From: Mesostigma viride | Taxonomy: Eukaryota; Streptophyta; Mesostigmatophyceae; Mesostigmatales; Mesostigmataceae | Direction of reading: 5' to 3' | DNA length: 64,000 bases | Assembly: GCA_009746045.1 (NCBI GenBank) | Contig: RPFO01000225.1 | Coordinates: 195,001-259,000 of the forward strand | In this document: positions 53,948 through 64,000 of the stretch, in pieces | How the letters are laid out: each line of letters begins with the position of its first letter | Numbering within the stretch: position 1 is the first letter of the stretch | Notes under the pieces: generated by a model | Told to the model about the DNA's origin: nothing | The model's input: the letters and a program-made list of their open reading frames with translations, nothing else | Databases searched by the model: none | Translations under genes and position numbers: made by a program

Positions 53948-56900
53948 ATAGGGCAACGGCCCATTCTTGGTATTGCTAGTTTTAACGTGCGCACCCTCCC
54001 TGCAGATCCTTCTACGAGCGGCGGCACCCCAGCACGCCAACGCGTCGACGAGCTGATCGCCCTGTGCGCCGACAACAAGATCGCTGTTCTTGGAGTCCAG
54101 GAGCACCGACGCACCGTTGACCCTCAGCACGCGGTCAACGGTCTGCTGGTCGACGACCTGCGTGCAGGCTGGCGGTTCCACTATGGTGGCGGCGACGCGC
54201 CGGGCCAAGGTGGTGTGGGCCTCTTGTGCTCGCCGGCAGCATCAGAGCAGCTCCAGTCCATCGTGCTGCGGTCCCCGCGTGTGCTAGTGGCCACTTTTTC
54301 GGCCACTGAGGGCCATTCACACCACACGCTAACCGTTATCGTGGGATATGCACCACATGCGGGTCGAGCTCAGGCGGAACGTGAGGCCTTCTTCGACGCC
54401 CTCAAGGAGGAGGAGGCCAACATCCCAGCTCGGCACTTCCTGGTTATGCTGCTCGACGCCAACGCCACGCTGCCAGTTGGCACTGGGGGCGCTCAGTATT
54501 CCCCAACCAACACGACAGCCAACGGTAACACGCCTTTATTTGCGAATCTGCTGGCAGAATCTGCGCTGGTTGCATGCAATGCTTCTTTCGCACGCCCCGC
54601 TGAGCAGCTGGCCACCTTTTTTGGGCCGTCGGATCGGGTGGTGTGCCTTGATTATGTCTGCGTACGTCGGGCTCAGCGCCCCTCAGTTGTCGATGCTCGC
54701 GTCCTGCAAGATTCTGTCAGCACGGTGGAATCTGATCATCGTCTCGTGCTCGCTCGCATCAGATTGCGGTTTCCTGGGGTGAAACCGTCGCGACAGCTGG
54801 CACCTCAGCCAGATCTGAAAGTGCTCCGGATTGTGCTGAAGGATGCCGACAAGATGTCAGCAGAAGAGCAGGCCGCTATGTCGCACAGGGATGATTTCCT
54901 GGCCGTATTCGACGCCGGGGGCAGCCGACAGCAGTTACACGCCATTCCGCCGCCGGGGGATATTTCAGTGATCCTCCGTGGTGTCGCCGCCAAGTATCGC
55001 CTGGCTGCCCGCACCCTCCCCACCTTGCCTCCGCGTCGGCAGCTTGCTGTCCACCGTCACGCACCGACAGTGGTCGCCGCCAGGCAGATGCTCCGCCGCA
55101 ACAGAGATCCGCTCGCCAAACCTGGGCTGCAAGCAGCTCTGAGGGCCGCCTACGAGCAGGCTGAGAAGGCAGATGCTCAGCAGATGGTCAAGGACCTGCG
55201 CAGCTGCCAGCAGAAGCACGACGGCAAGGGGGCCTGGTTCTGGTACAAGCGCCTCGGGCACCCGGACGGCCTCGGCCGGCCCCACCGCCACGACGTCCCC
55301 GGCGCCCCAGCCAAGCGGCTTCGTACCTGGGCCACGGCCACGGCCGAGGTCGTGGGGACAGCTGCGCCGCCCCCACCCCTGCTCCCAGCCGCCGCCGCCC
55401 GCCGGCCGCCCTGGCCGGCCCCGCAGGGCCCCCGGCCCCGCCTAGGTCAGCGGCGGACTACCTAGTCCCCCCGCTGGTCGGCCCACTTGGCGACCCGTCT
55501 GACATGCCTCCTTTCACCTCTCGCGAGGTCACGGAGGCGGTCCAGCGCCTGCGTTATGACGCAGCCACCGGCTCTGACGAGATTCCGGCCGCAGTTGTAA
55601 AACTTGCAGCCGAATTCGAGGACACAGGTGTTATGCTGCTCTTCCGGGACATCTGCAACCGCCTTCTGCTGTCGTCGCAACCACCTCCAGCGGCCTGGCA
55701 ACACAGTTTTCGCACGATGCTGTACAAGAACAAGGGGTCGCCTGCCGACCCCGGCAACTACAGAGGGGTGTGCATTCAAAGTGCCCCCCTCAAGCTTCTT
55801 ATGCGGCTCATCCTGAACCGCCTGCGCACGGCCCTGGACGGTCACCTCAGCGAGACTCAGCACGGCTTCCGTTCAGGTCGCAACACAGTACAGGCGCTCT
55901 TCGCTACTCGCCGACTGGTGGAGGAACTGCAACGCCTTCAGCCTGGTGAGTCCCCTTTGCACCTTGTGCTGGTGGACTTCATCAAAGCCTTCGATTCGGT
56001 TTTCTGGCCTGCGCTTTGGGACATCCTCGAGTTGTTCCGGATCCCCCGCCCCCTGATTGCTGTCATCCGCAACCTGTATGAAGGGTCCACCACTTCGGTG
56101 CGCACTTCTTACGGGACCACGCCCCCATGCCCTTTACAGAAGGGTGTGTGGCAGGGCTGCGTGCTGTCGCCCTACCTGTTCATTATTGTTGTCGAATACG
56201 TAATGATTCAGGCGCGCAAGCGATTTGCCCGCATCGTGGGCAGGGAACCAGGAGTGCAGGTTGCTAACAAATTCTGGCATGGCGGTGCGGACACGGAGAT
56301 TCGGCTGGCAGACATCATTTACGCAGACGACACCACCCTCTTTGAGGACACTGAGCACGTGCAGACATGGCTTGACTGCCTGGCTCTCGAGGCCCGTGCA
56401 GTGGGGCTTGAGGTCAGCAAGAAGACAGAGGCCCTGGCGGTTGGGCTCACCACCTCAGCGCCGCCCCTCTATCTCCTAGACGGCTCTCGAGTCCTGTATC
56501 GGGACCGCGTTAAGCTGCTGGGCAGCCTGCTCCCTAGCTGCGAGGTGGATGTGGACCACCGCATCTCCCTCGCCTGGCACGCTTTACGCCAGTACCGGGC
56601 CCTATGGCGCAAGCCCCTGGGCAAGATCGAGAAACAGGACCTGTTCAAGGTCCTCGTCCTTCCTGTTCTCACGTATGGCGCCGAGACGTGGACCCTCACC
56701 GCCGACCTGGCCCGCAAGCTGGACGGCGCGGTCACCAGCATGCTGCGTTCCATTTTCAGAGTAGGATATGCTGCTCATGTCCGCAATGAGGACCTGTACC
56801 AGGGCATGCCCTATATCACCAGCACAATTAAGCAACGCCGCCTGCGGCAGCTAGTAGGGCACCTAGCTCGCACCAATCAGGTAGACACCTCACGTGGCCC

Positions 56901-57149
56901 CCCGCAGGACTGCGACCAGCCCAGCCTGGCCGGCACCTCCTGACGTGGGCTGGGCCCAGTGATGTTAGACGCCGCAAGGCCCGCACCTTCAAAGAACAGC
57001 TAGTAGAGGACATGGGGGGCCTCGGCCTCTCCGTGATTTGGAAGAAGATGATGGACAAGGCCAAGTGGGCCCAGGTCATAGAGGACAACGAGCCCCCCCC
57101 AGTGGGGAAGCGCCCGCGTGTGCAATCCCACGGGAGGCACGCTAGATAG
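53948..57149 (+). pseudogene. LINE B ORF2: APE endonuclease and reverse transcriptase (two frameshifts)
   Basis: The true start is uncertain; the endonuclease reads in from about 53948 (RPILGIASFNVRTLP). Landmarks: VLGVQEHRR, YHYGGG-like and GQGGVGLLCSP, VIVGYAPHAGR, LLDANATLP and ESDHRLVLARI. A linker rich in Arg/Ala/Pro follows. The frame changes by one base near 55400 in CCG-rich sequence, after which the RT domain runs from GPLGDPSDMPPF with LVDFIKAFDSVFW, QGCVLSPYLF and IIYADDTTLFED (YADD at 56319). A second change at the C run 56900-56906 (six Cs, where the copy at 22014 has seven) cuts off the basic C-terminal end; the original stop is at 57147-57149. No RNase H domain. The endonuclease would nick target DNA and the RT would copy the RNA in place. 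Confidence 0.78.
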
Positions 57150-57337
57150 CTCCCCCTAGGGCAGCGTGCGGCTGCCTAGATAGATGATGTAGTTAGAATG
57201 TTGCTAGATAGATGTAGTATGTAGCCAATGTAGATAGATTAGACCGGTAGGAATGTTTGCACCCATCCATCCATTCATCGGGGTTAATGCTCCGTGACTC
57301 CCCAACAGGAGCACGAGTCTAATTAATTAATTAATTA

Positions 57338-57771
57338 TGGAACTCCGGCATGCGACGCTACTGGATGGTTGCAAATGAACAAAACCGCAAAATCTGGGAC
57401 CCTGGCGCGGACCAGGATAAGCCCAGCCCACTTGAGATCTTTCATGACCTCATGGGCAAAAACAGGATCTTTACCCACATGCCCAATGACAACCCATTAG
57501 AAGTCCAGTGGCTTCCGTGGTCTAGTAAGGCTCCGTTTTAGCCACTGACATCTTGATACCCTAGGCTTAGCAGGGATTACCTATTGGCTATATTTGGAAT
57601 AAACGTACACCTATTTACCTGGAATACCGAACCGAACACCGAATTTGTTCAGTATACGGCGAACGGTCTGTCCGTCTGAACATATTCGATCCCCATTAGG
57701 TTGTCTCTTTGATATTCGATCCCCATTAGAATACGTTATAGTAGCTACTGTCGTCATTATTCGATCGGCGT
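57338..57771. other. Spacer with CCGAATA-type repeat, left of the hAT element
   Basis: No gene. From about 57620 the sequence carries ACCGAAC, ACCGAATTTG, TATTCGATCCCCATTAG (twice) and finally CCGAATAG. This belongs to the same motif-rich repeat that resumes at 61900 beyond the hAT transposon. Confidence 0.5.
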
Positions 57772-58349
57772 CCGAATAGCAGTGTTTTTTTTAGTGGCGA
57801 TACACCGCCAAATGTGGCGGTGTGGCACTTTTTTTGGCAAAATGTGGCGTTGCCACCCACTTTGACAGGGCTCCCAAGAAGCCACAATTTGGCCGTGCTG
57901 TTCTACTTCGTAGTTTCGTTTCGCCACAGGGTGGCCGTGCCTGAAGTTTACTCTAGTACAGGTTACGCCACAATTGGCGGTGTCAGCCGGTCTTCCGGTC
58001 GGCGTTCCGCCACAAGCCTCCCTAGTACTAGACTACTACTATGAGTACTACTATGACTGACTGACTGCATAGTGCATGTACAGTACGTAGAGCCCGGCCG
58101 GCGGCCAAGTGCCAAGTGGCAAGTGGCCCGCTGCCCGAGACCAGAGCACGGAGAGTGCACTGTGCAGACTGCAGCTTGTGTGCATTTCATTAACTGCATT
58201 TTCACGACAGCTGGCTCATATAACAGCTGGCGAGTGGCGGCCTGGCGCCTCAGTATTAAGTCACTCGCCAGCCATACTGCATTGACTAATGTGTTTCGAC
58301 TTTCGGCACTAGTAATCGTTGTTGTTAATTTACCAAGTAGGAAAAATCC

Positions 58350-60952
58350 ATGGCAGACGCTGGGCCGTTTAGGCCACCTGGGCCGCCGCAGGTAGTGAGG
58401 GGAGGAGAGAGAAGAAATAGTGTGTTTTATGGCACCGGGCTTGGCCGGAAGCCTTTGGCCCTCCCAGCCGGAATGCGATGCAAACCAATCTTTCCAGGTC
58501 CGAATGGAGCCTCCATTGTCGTTGGGAAAACCAAGGCGACGGTAGAGATCGCTCCCGAGGAGGCGAAAAGGCTTAGGTCGAAGGAGACGCGGGCTGCTGC
58601 TCGGCGGGTAGAGAGTGAGGGGGCGCCCGAACATCCCGAGGTGATAGGGGCAGACGCGAACTACATCAAGGTCAGCATTAAGGTCATGGACGGGGAAGTG
58701 GGGTCCGATGTGCCTTCGAATGGATGTGATGCGCCCCTCATTTCCTTGGTGCTGCTTTCCATTTTCGTAGCGCCACCTGCCAAGAGGGATTGGAAGGGCG
58801 CGGATGCCAATAGGAAGTGGAAACCCGAATGGGGGCTGCGTTTCCCATGGTTGCGCTATGACGAAGAGAAGGACGAAGCATACTGCGGCCCTTGCCGTGA
58901 TGCCAAGGTCACCATCGGGCTGGGTAGGGGGACCAAGGTTTTCAAGATCGACACTTTCAAGACACACGTTGTGGCTGACTCTCACGTGGCCGCCATTGCG
59001 AAGGAGAAGAGCGAGTGCCTGCGGGTGTATTCAGGGGAGGAGAGGAGCACGCAGAGCCGGCAGAGGCAGACGGTCATGGGCGAGTTTGCCCCCCCCCTGG
59101 TCAGCTGAGCAAGTCCGACCGACTTAAGCTCAAGCAGTTCAAGGCGATGGCGTACACCCTGGCGAAGGGTAAGCCTATGACTGATTATGAGTCGCTGCCA
59201 ACGCTCCTTTGCGAATACGAGGAGATGAGGGACGCGCTCCCCTCCCACCATTGGACTGACGGCTCAGGTTGGGAGATGGCGGAGGCGTTGGATGCCGTGT
59301 TGCTTGCTGACCTTAAGGCAAGGGTCGCCGCGGCTAGGTATGTCGCGGTCACCGTCGATGAGTCCAAGGCCAATGATAACGTAGAATTCATGTCGGTGGA
59401 GGTGGCTTTTGTGGAGGATGGAATAAAGCAGCAGGAGTTTGTCACGCTAAAAAAGGTAACTGCGGTGGACGCCCTCTCCCTGCACAACGAGCTGTGCATA
59501 GTAATGCGAGGCATGCTCGGAATCACGGACGATCAGCTCGTGGTGAAGCTGGTTGGCTTCGGGTCAGATGGGGCATCGGTGATGATGGGGCAGCGGAAGG
59601 GTGTCGGGAAGAAGCTCTTGATGAGCAATGCACCCTTCCTCGTGCCCATGCACTGCGCGCCGCACAAGCTCAGCCTGATAGCGAACGAGCTCAAGGGGAA
59701 CTCCTTGTTTGCGCGGGTGGAGTCAATCCTCAAGTCAGCACACAACTGGGTGGCGCACTCAGCCATGAAGTCAGAGCAACTGAAGATGTGGCAGGGGATG
59801 CTGGGCACGGGTGGCCGGAAGCTGCAGCGCGTGTCCGACACACGCTGGCTTAGCGTGCAGGGGTGCCTCAACACGTTCCGCATTGAGTATCCTGCGATCG
59901 CCATGTGCTTGGCCACCTACCAACACAAGGAAGTGGAGCAAATGGCAGCAGCACAGGACTTGCTAGCCAACATGCTGGACATTGACACCCAGCTCGGGGT
60001 GGTCGTGTTCGCGCGCATGCTGGATGCCATGAATTTCTTGGTCAAGCAGTGCCAGCAGCAGGACCTGCAGCTCGACACCCTTGCCCATGCGATCGAGGAC
60101 TGCAAGACAACAATCCGTGATGAGTATGTGGAAGGGCCCAAGGTGTTCACTGGGACCCTCTGGAAGGGGTTTATAGACTTGGATGCCGACACGTCACCCT
60201 TTCTCACCGACCGCGGCGAGGTTTTCCGCAACTGCCAGGAAATGGAACACCCGGTAACATGTCAAACGGTGCACGAGGCCTCGGGTTCTCGGGCTCGCTA
60301 CGTTTCAGTGGCAAGTGTCACGGAGGAGGAGTTCAGACTCCGCGTAATTGCTGCGCAGGAGCAGGCTACCGCTGCGGCCAAGGTGGTGCTGGACGACTTC
60401 GATATCCGATTCCCACCAAACGGTCTGCTCTCCGCGATGTCCATTTTGCAGCCAGGCTGGTGGACTGAGAAGGAGCGCGACGTGGCCGAGGTGCAGAAAC
60501 AAGTTCAGGTGCTCAAGCGCAAGTTTGCTGTGGGGGTCACCATGGTGAATGGGAAGAAGGTGGGCCCACTGATTTCCCCGTCCCTCCTGGATGACCAGCT
60601 CGACTCCTTTATGCTCATGATGAAGAGCAACAGCCAGGAGTACACGTCCGCAAGGGCGTTGTGGAAGGTTTTGTTGACCAACCCGCTCATGCACGAGTTT
60701 GTGGGGGCGTATCTGCAGCTGGCAGAGTTGATGCTGCTCCTCCCTCTTACCAGCGTGGAGAATGAGCGGAGGTTCAGCCACATGAATTTCATTAAGAGCG
60801 ATATTCGCAACCGCCTTCTCGAGCGCCATCTGAACGTGGCGGTCCGCATCTTTGCATGCAGCTCTTCATACGAAGACATGCCGATCCAGGCGGCATATGC
60901 AGTGTGGTCTGCGGAGAAGGGCCGCCGCGCAACCGGCAGTGTTCTTACTTAA
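58350..60952 (+). pseudogene. hAT transposase, ZNF862-like (one homopolymer frameshift)
   Basis: The ATG at 58350 follows a clean untranslated leader. N-terminal half: a basic region, then a TTF/BED-like zinc finger near residues 179-215 (AYCGPC, then DTFKTHVVADSHVAA). The frame is shifted in a run of Cs at 59088-59096, just before QLSKSDRLKLKQFK. Downstream the catalytic core is clear: AVTVDESKANDN (first Asp), LVGFGSDGASVMMGQRKG (second Asp), HCAPHKLSLIA, SDTRWLSVQG, and the hAT dimerisation region LPLTSVENERRFSHMNFIKS with the third catalytic Glu, ending at 60952. The enzyme would excise and reinsert DNA at the terminal repeats. Apart from the C run the gene looks intact, so the break may be a sequencing error. 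Confidence 0.85.
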
Positions 60953-60969
60953 ATACATAATTGCTTATA

Positions 60970-61085
60970 TGATTCCTTGCTGCTAGCTACTAAGTTTTCT
61001 TATTTTCTGTGCTTTCCGCGGAATCTCAAATTTTGGGCAGCTAGCGTTTTCAAGTTTGTTGCCCGGCCTTCTGACGACAACGTAA
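60970..61085 (+). repeat. Dispersed repeat G, copy 3, inside the hAT element
   Basis: It shares ATTCCTTGCTGCTAGC, TTTCCGCGGAATCTCAAATT and GGGCAGCTAGCG with copies at 29145 and 29590, starting 18 bases after the transposase stop. Either repeat G is a piece of the hAT 3' region left behind at 29 kb, or it inserted into the hAT. Confidence 0.5.
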
Positions 61086-61899
61086 TTGCTTACATTGTCC
61101 CCGCCATCGGCATGTAGTCAAGTGTGCAAGCTAGTCATGGCTTCGCTTTTAGAGGGGCGTAATTATTAATGAACTTTAAATAAAATGATGAGGCCACCAA
61201 TGAGCAATTGCGAATGAGCCATAATCCTTATTATTCGTTCATGACGGAATCACGGAAACTAGGAAGCCAAACATTACTAAGTCGGTCGTGAGAAGTAATA
61301 CTGCGCCAATACAACAAATTAAGTAAGTTCAAAGCACACAGTGCTTTTTTTTGAATTTATTCTCGCGTGACGTAGTGATTTCATAAATTTAGTACGGCCG
61401 CTTACTGAAGCTTATGAGCTGACTAACTTTCAGTTGACTTTTGACTGAGTAACCTCACTTCATAGTAGACTGAAACTAATTAGGTAACTATAATGCATCC
61501 TTAGTCTCATTATTTAACGCGTTAGTAAACACTACACCTTCATAGGTTTTTATACTTTTCATTTAAGTAGGAAGACACAAGTGCAATTGAAGTATGATGA
61601 GAATGGGGCTGCCCGCCAGCAGGCCGGGCAGCCGGCGGCCCGGCGCCCGGCGCCGATGCCTGAGACGGAGACGCTCGCCCGCCTTGTGTACAGCCAGTAC
61701 GGCGCCGCGCCGCGCTGACCCCACTGCCGGCAGGGTCATTTGCTGCACCAAAAAGCCAGCCCGCCACACGTGGCCGTGCCAAGCCCAATTTTAATTGGCT
61801 TAAAGCCACACATTGGCCGAGTAAACTGAAGTTTTCATAGTTCGAAACGCCACAAGTGGCCTAGCGCCACTAGTAGCGAAAACCTTAAAAAAAACACTG

Positions 61900-62070
61900 C
61901 CGAATAGTTCGGAGAACTATTCGGTGTTCGATTCGGGAAGGGCCCTTCAGCTCCGAACATATTCGGTATCGGTATCGGGAGGCTCCAAACATATTCGGCA
62001 TAGGGTTCGGGGCACCCCCCTGGTCCGAGTATCCGATTCGGCAAGCCAAAACGCTATTCGGTACAACCCT
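61900..62070. repeat. CCGAATA/TATTCGG-rich repeat, right of hAT
   Basis: At least eight TATTCGG or CCGAATA motifs in 170 bases, including TTCGGAGAACTATTCGG and CTATTCGGTACAACCCTAT. It continues the sequence left of the hAT insertion (57620-57779) and resembles 46985-47066 in reverse. Confidence 0.6.
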
Positions 62071-62526
62071 ATCAGTTTGCACGAGATAGGCGACAGAATT
62101 ATCAGAACAAGCGTTGCCGGTGCCAGCCTACCGAGCCTAGCCCGTGCCCAAGCCCGTGCCACACGTCGCCTTCATGGACCGCGCGTGGACAACTGGGGCA
62201 CCGAGGCTTGTGCATCGTTCTCCGTTACCTATGCTCTGGCTGTGATTTTACAACAGGGTTGGTATCAATGCCTCACCTCCGTTGGTTCGGCTAGCCCTAT
62301 ATGCGAGGTGTTTGCTTGCCATCACGATGTCAATGCGCTGTGCCGCGTATTTACTAGTGTGCCCCACGGAATTAGGCGCCGAACTTTGGAGTAGTCTGCT
62401 GACCGCGCTTCTTCACAGGGGTTGAGACGATGCCAACGGCATGACTGATTGCGCTGCGGTCGTTCGGATTTCCGCGATGATTAGGAGTTAAATAACCCCT
62501 TCTTGTGTACAGTGTTTTTAGTTTCA
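62071..62526. other. Upstream region of the VPS23 gene
   Basis: Presumed promoter and 5' untranslated region of the gene starting at 62527. It contains a small tandem of AGCCCGTGCC near 62139-62160. No TATA box or further exon is convincing. Confidence 0.4.
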
Positions 62527-64000
62527 ATGATTCCGGGACAGCCCAGTCATACAAATCAGGCGGCGGTGCAGTTTTTGAATGACGTGCTCACAAGAACCGG
62601 TTCGGACGCTCTGCCATACAGGTGGGTGTTTAAGCCGCAATCAATAAAACACCAGGGTTGATGATTTTTCGAATACGACATTATTGTAATTTGATGTTTC
62701 GCGCTTTAATGCCGGTGTTAGCCGGTTTCACGCTGATGGCGTTGGTGACCCACGTTCGTTGTGAGAACTTCATGGCCCAACCTTGCCATTGGCGCCCTGC
62801 CTGGCATGGTGTATGGCTTCCGCTTGGTCGGCGTCCAGTTATCAATTGTATGGCAAGTGTTGTTCCTTGCAAGCCTAACGAGGGAAACTAGCTTCGTGTT
62901 CTTTTTTCGGATTCATGTACACGCATATCTTGAGGCACCGAGGGCGGTTACATTTTACAACAGCTTCATTGTGCTCAACCAGCGCGCGCCTCCACCCGTC
63001 TCGTCTAGCCCAACCATCCCGCAGTTACCAACATTTATCAATATGATCACTGCTTGCGGGTACTTTGCGTTTTTGCAAGCGCGTGGGCAGAGCTCAGGCA
63101 GTCCTGTATTGGTTCCTGGGACATTCCCACCCTCCGGCCTGCGTTGCTTGTCTGAATGACGTTCCCACCTAGGAGCGAGCGGATACCTTGCCTAAAGATG
63201 CATGTGCATGGGCCCCTCATAGAAACACACGCTGTGCCTGTTATGATGCGCTCTCAATGATGCCTGTTATGAATGCTCGCTCTTGTCCTTTCCCAACATC
63301 CTCCCTTGAACCTCCCCTCCTCCTCCCCCCCCCACAACCCCTTCCTCACACAAATTCTTCCCCCACGTCCTCTCTCCAACCAGCCCTCCTCCCCTCAATC
63401 CACCCCGACCTGTGTCCGTTCATCCTCCTTCCAGAGTACTTCCCCCCATCCCCCCCCCCCAACCCAACCTATCCTCCTCCCTTTGATGCAACCACGCCCG
63501 TGTATTACCCCAAGATTATAAATTGCCTAATGTACGTATTGATAATTAGTCGTTATCTACAATTGTCATCTTGTCAGGAGGTAGGAAACTTGCTAACACA
63601 AGGGATGAGCAATCCCAAGATAGTAACCAGTGAGGCCGACGCGGTATATACCTATTAAATCAGTATTGTTGTTATTTTTTCTTCATTTGAGCACACCTCA
63701 GCATTGAATGAACACTATTGTACTAACCCTCCCCCCTTTCTCCCCTCTCTCCCCCATTCCCCAACCCCCAACCCCAACCCCAACCCCAGGAGGGACGCGG
63801 CATGGGCCATCCGGGGCCATCTATTGGACGCGATCAACGACTACCCGGGCCTGTCCATCTCAGCCGACACGTACACCCACAATAACGGGAGCAGCGCGCG
63901 GCTCCTGCTGGCCTCCGGCACCATCCCCATGTACTACAACGGCACGCGCTACAACGTGCCGCTGTCCATCTGGCTCACCGACGACTACCCGCGCCGGCCC
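62527..64000 (+). CDS. VPS23: VPS23/TSG101/ELC, ESCRT-I UEV subunit (5' exons only)
   Basis: Exon 1 is 62527-62621, exon 2 is 63790 to beyond the window. The intron 62622-63789 begins GTGGGT after AG and ends in an A/C-rich tract CCCCAACCCCAG; both junctions are phase 2 and the joined codon is Arg. Exon 1 gives MIPGQPSHTNQAAVQF, then LTRTGSDALPY. Exon 2 gives the start of a UEV domain: DAAWAIRGHLLDAINDYPGL, DTYTHNNGSSARLLLASGT, IPMYYNGTRYNVPLSIWL. The spacing from the FLN helix to the PY motif and the GTIPM-YNVP block match plant ELC and TSG101. UEV proteins resemble E2 enzymes without the catalytic cysteine and bind ubiquitin on endosomal cargo in ESCRT-I. The stalk and steadiness box lie outside the window. 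Confidence 0.88.

Larger units (their letters stand above)
52200..57337 (+). mobile_element. LINE B: full-length two-ORF LINE with hairpin and (TTAA)n end
   Basis: ORF1, ORF2 and the complete 3' end are present in order, the only such set in the window. The 3' end reads GTTAATGCTCCGTGACTCCC, then CAACAGGAGCACGAGTC and (TAAT)n at 57320-57337. GTGCTCC-type and GGAGCAC halves can pair as a short stem. Copies of its 3' part occur at 8998-9237 and 21575-23442. The 5' end is estimated from the ORF1 start; no target duplication is recognised. Confidence 0.82.
57780..61899 (+). mobile_element. Complete hAT transposon with terminal repeats and 8-bp target duplication
   Basis: The 4120-base element begins CAGTGTTTTTTTTA (57780-57793) and ends in the exact complement (61886-61899). 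CCGAATAG flanks it on both sides (57772-57779 and 61900-61907), an 8-bp target duplication as expected for hAT. Both sub-terminal regions are dense in GTGGC/GCCAC motifs (for example TGTGGCG at 57813 and 57845, CGCCAC at 61849 and 61865), likely transposase binding sites. It carries one transposase gene. Bases 60970-61085 hold a copy of dispersed repeat G, and 61090-61885 are AT-rich without a gene. Confidence 0.9.

Noticed and set aside
53987-57149. RNase H domain at the end of LINE B ORF2
   Set aside because: The region after the thumb ends in a short basic segment; no DEDD-type RNase H motifs are present.
57963-58985. 340-codon minus-strand frame across the hAT 5' end
   Set aside because: Antisense of the transposase leader and N-terminus; no domain recognised, while the plus frame has a zinc finger and catalytic core.
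63730-63789. Telomere-like AACCCC repeats
   Set aside because: Only four short units, forming the A/C-rich tract before the 3' splice site of VPS23.

Overview
The window looks like nuclear DNA of a photosynthetic eukaryote, most likely a green alga. Three gene models recall plant or algal families: an mTERF protein, a plastid-type M48 metallopeptidase and an ELC/VPS23-type UEV protein. Introns are GT-AG, and one gene ends with TGTAA overlapping AATAAA. Nothing looks prokaryotic: there are no operons and no CRISPR. The species cannot be fixed from sequence alone.

Four host genes are supported: (1) mTERF-like, 11165-12067 (-). (2) A membrane-anchored, Gly/Asp-rich protein with an FkbM-methyltransferase-like C-terminus, 13494-18921 (+), whose frame is disturbed in G-rich repeats. 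(3) A nine-exon M48 peptidase of the PGM48 type, 33871-46575 (-), assembled here from phase-compatible splice sites; its second intron is 7.2 kb and holds a 6.4-kb 24-bp minisatellite. (4) The first two exons of a VPS23/TSG101/ELC gene, 62527-64000 (+), running off the right edge.

Most of the rest is mobile or repetitive. From left to right: an ORF1-only LINE derivative (1-1346, -); a roughly 3.7-kb (TTGG)n array split by a 479-bp element with CACTA-type ends (1361-5536); a C-rich minisatellite (6669-7971); a diverged satellite; a LINE 3' fragment joined to a third TTGG array (8998-10308); a truncated LINE copy (21575-23442, -); a (CATT)n array lying between pieces of a short dispersed repeat; decayed LINE pieces (25260-28960); a complete but interrupted ORF1-only element (29848-32611, -) with a second copy inserted in it and flanked by an 11-bp duplication; two different full-size LINEs side by side (47656-52096 and 52200-57337, both +); and a complete hAT transposon (57780-61899) with an 8-bp target duplication.

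The theme linking the repeats is a shared retrotransposition 3' end. LINE B and the ORF1-only family C finish with the same small hairpin and a (TTAA)n tail, and a short SINE-like repeat (F) also carries a (TTAA)n tail. This fits one LINE machinery mobilising several partners. Long tetranucleotide arrays sit right beside the 5' ends of these retroelements. Most transposon frames are broken by single-base changes, several in homopolymers, so some breaks may be sequencing errors.
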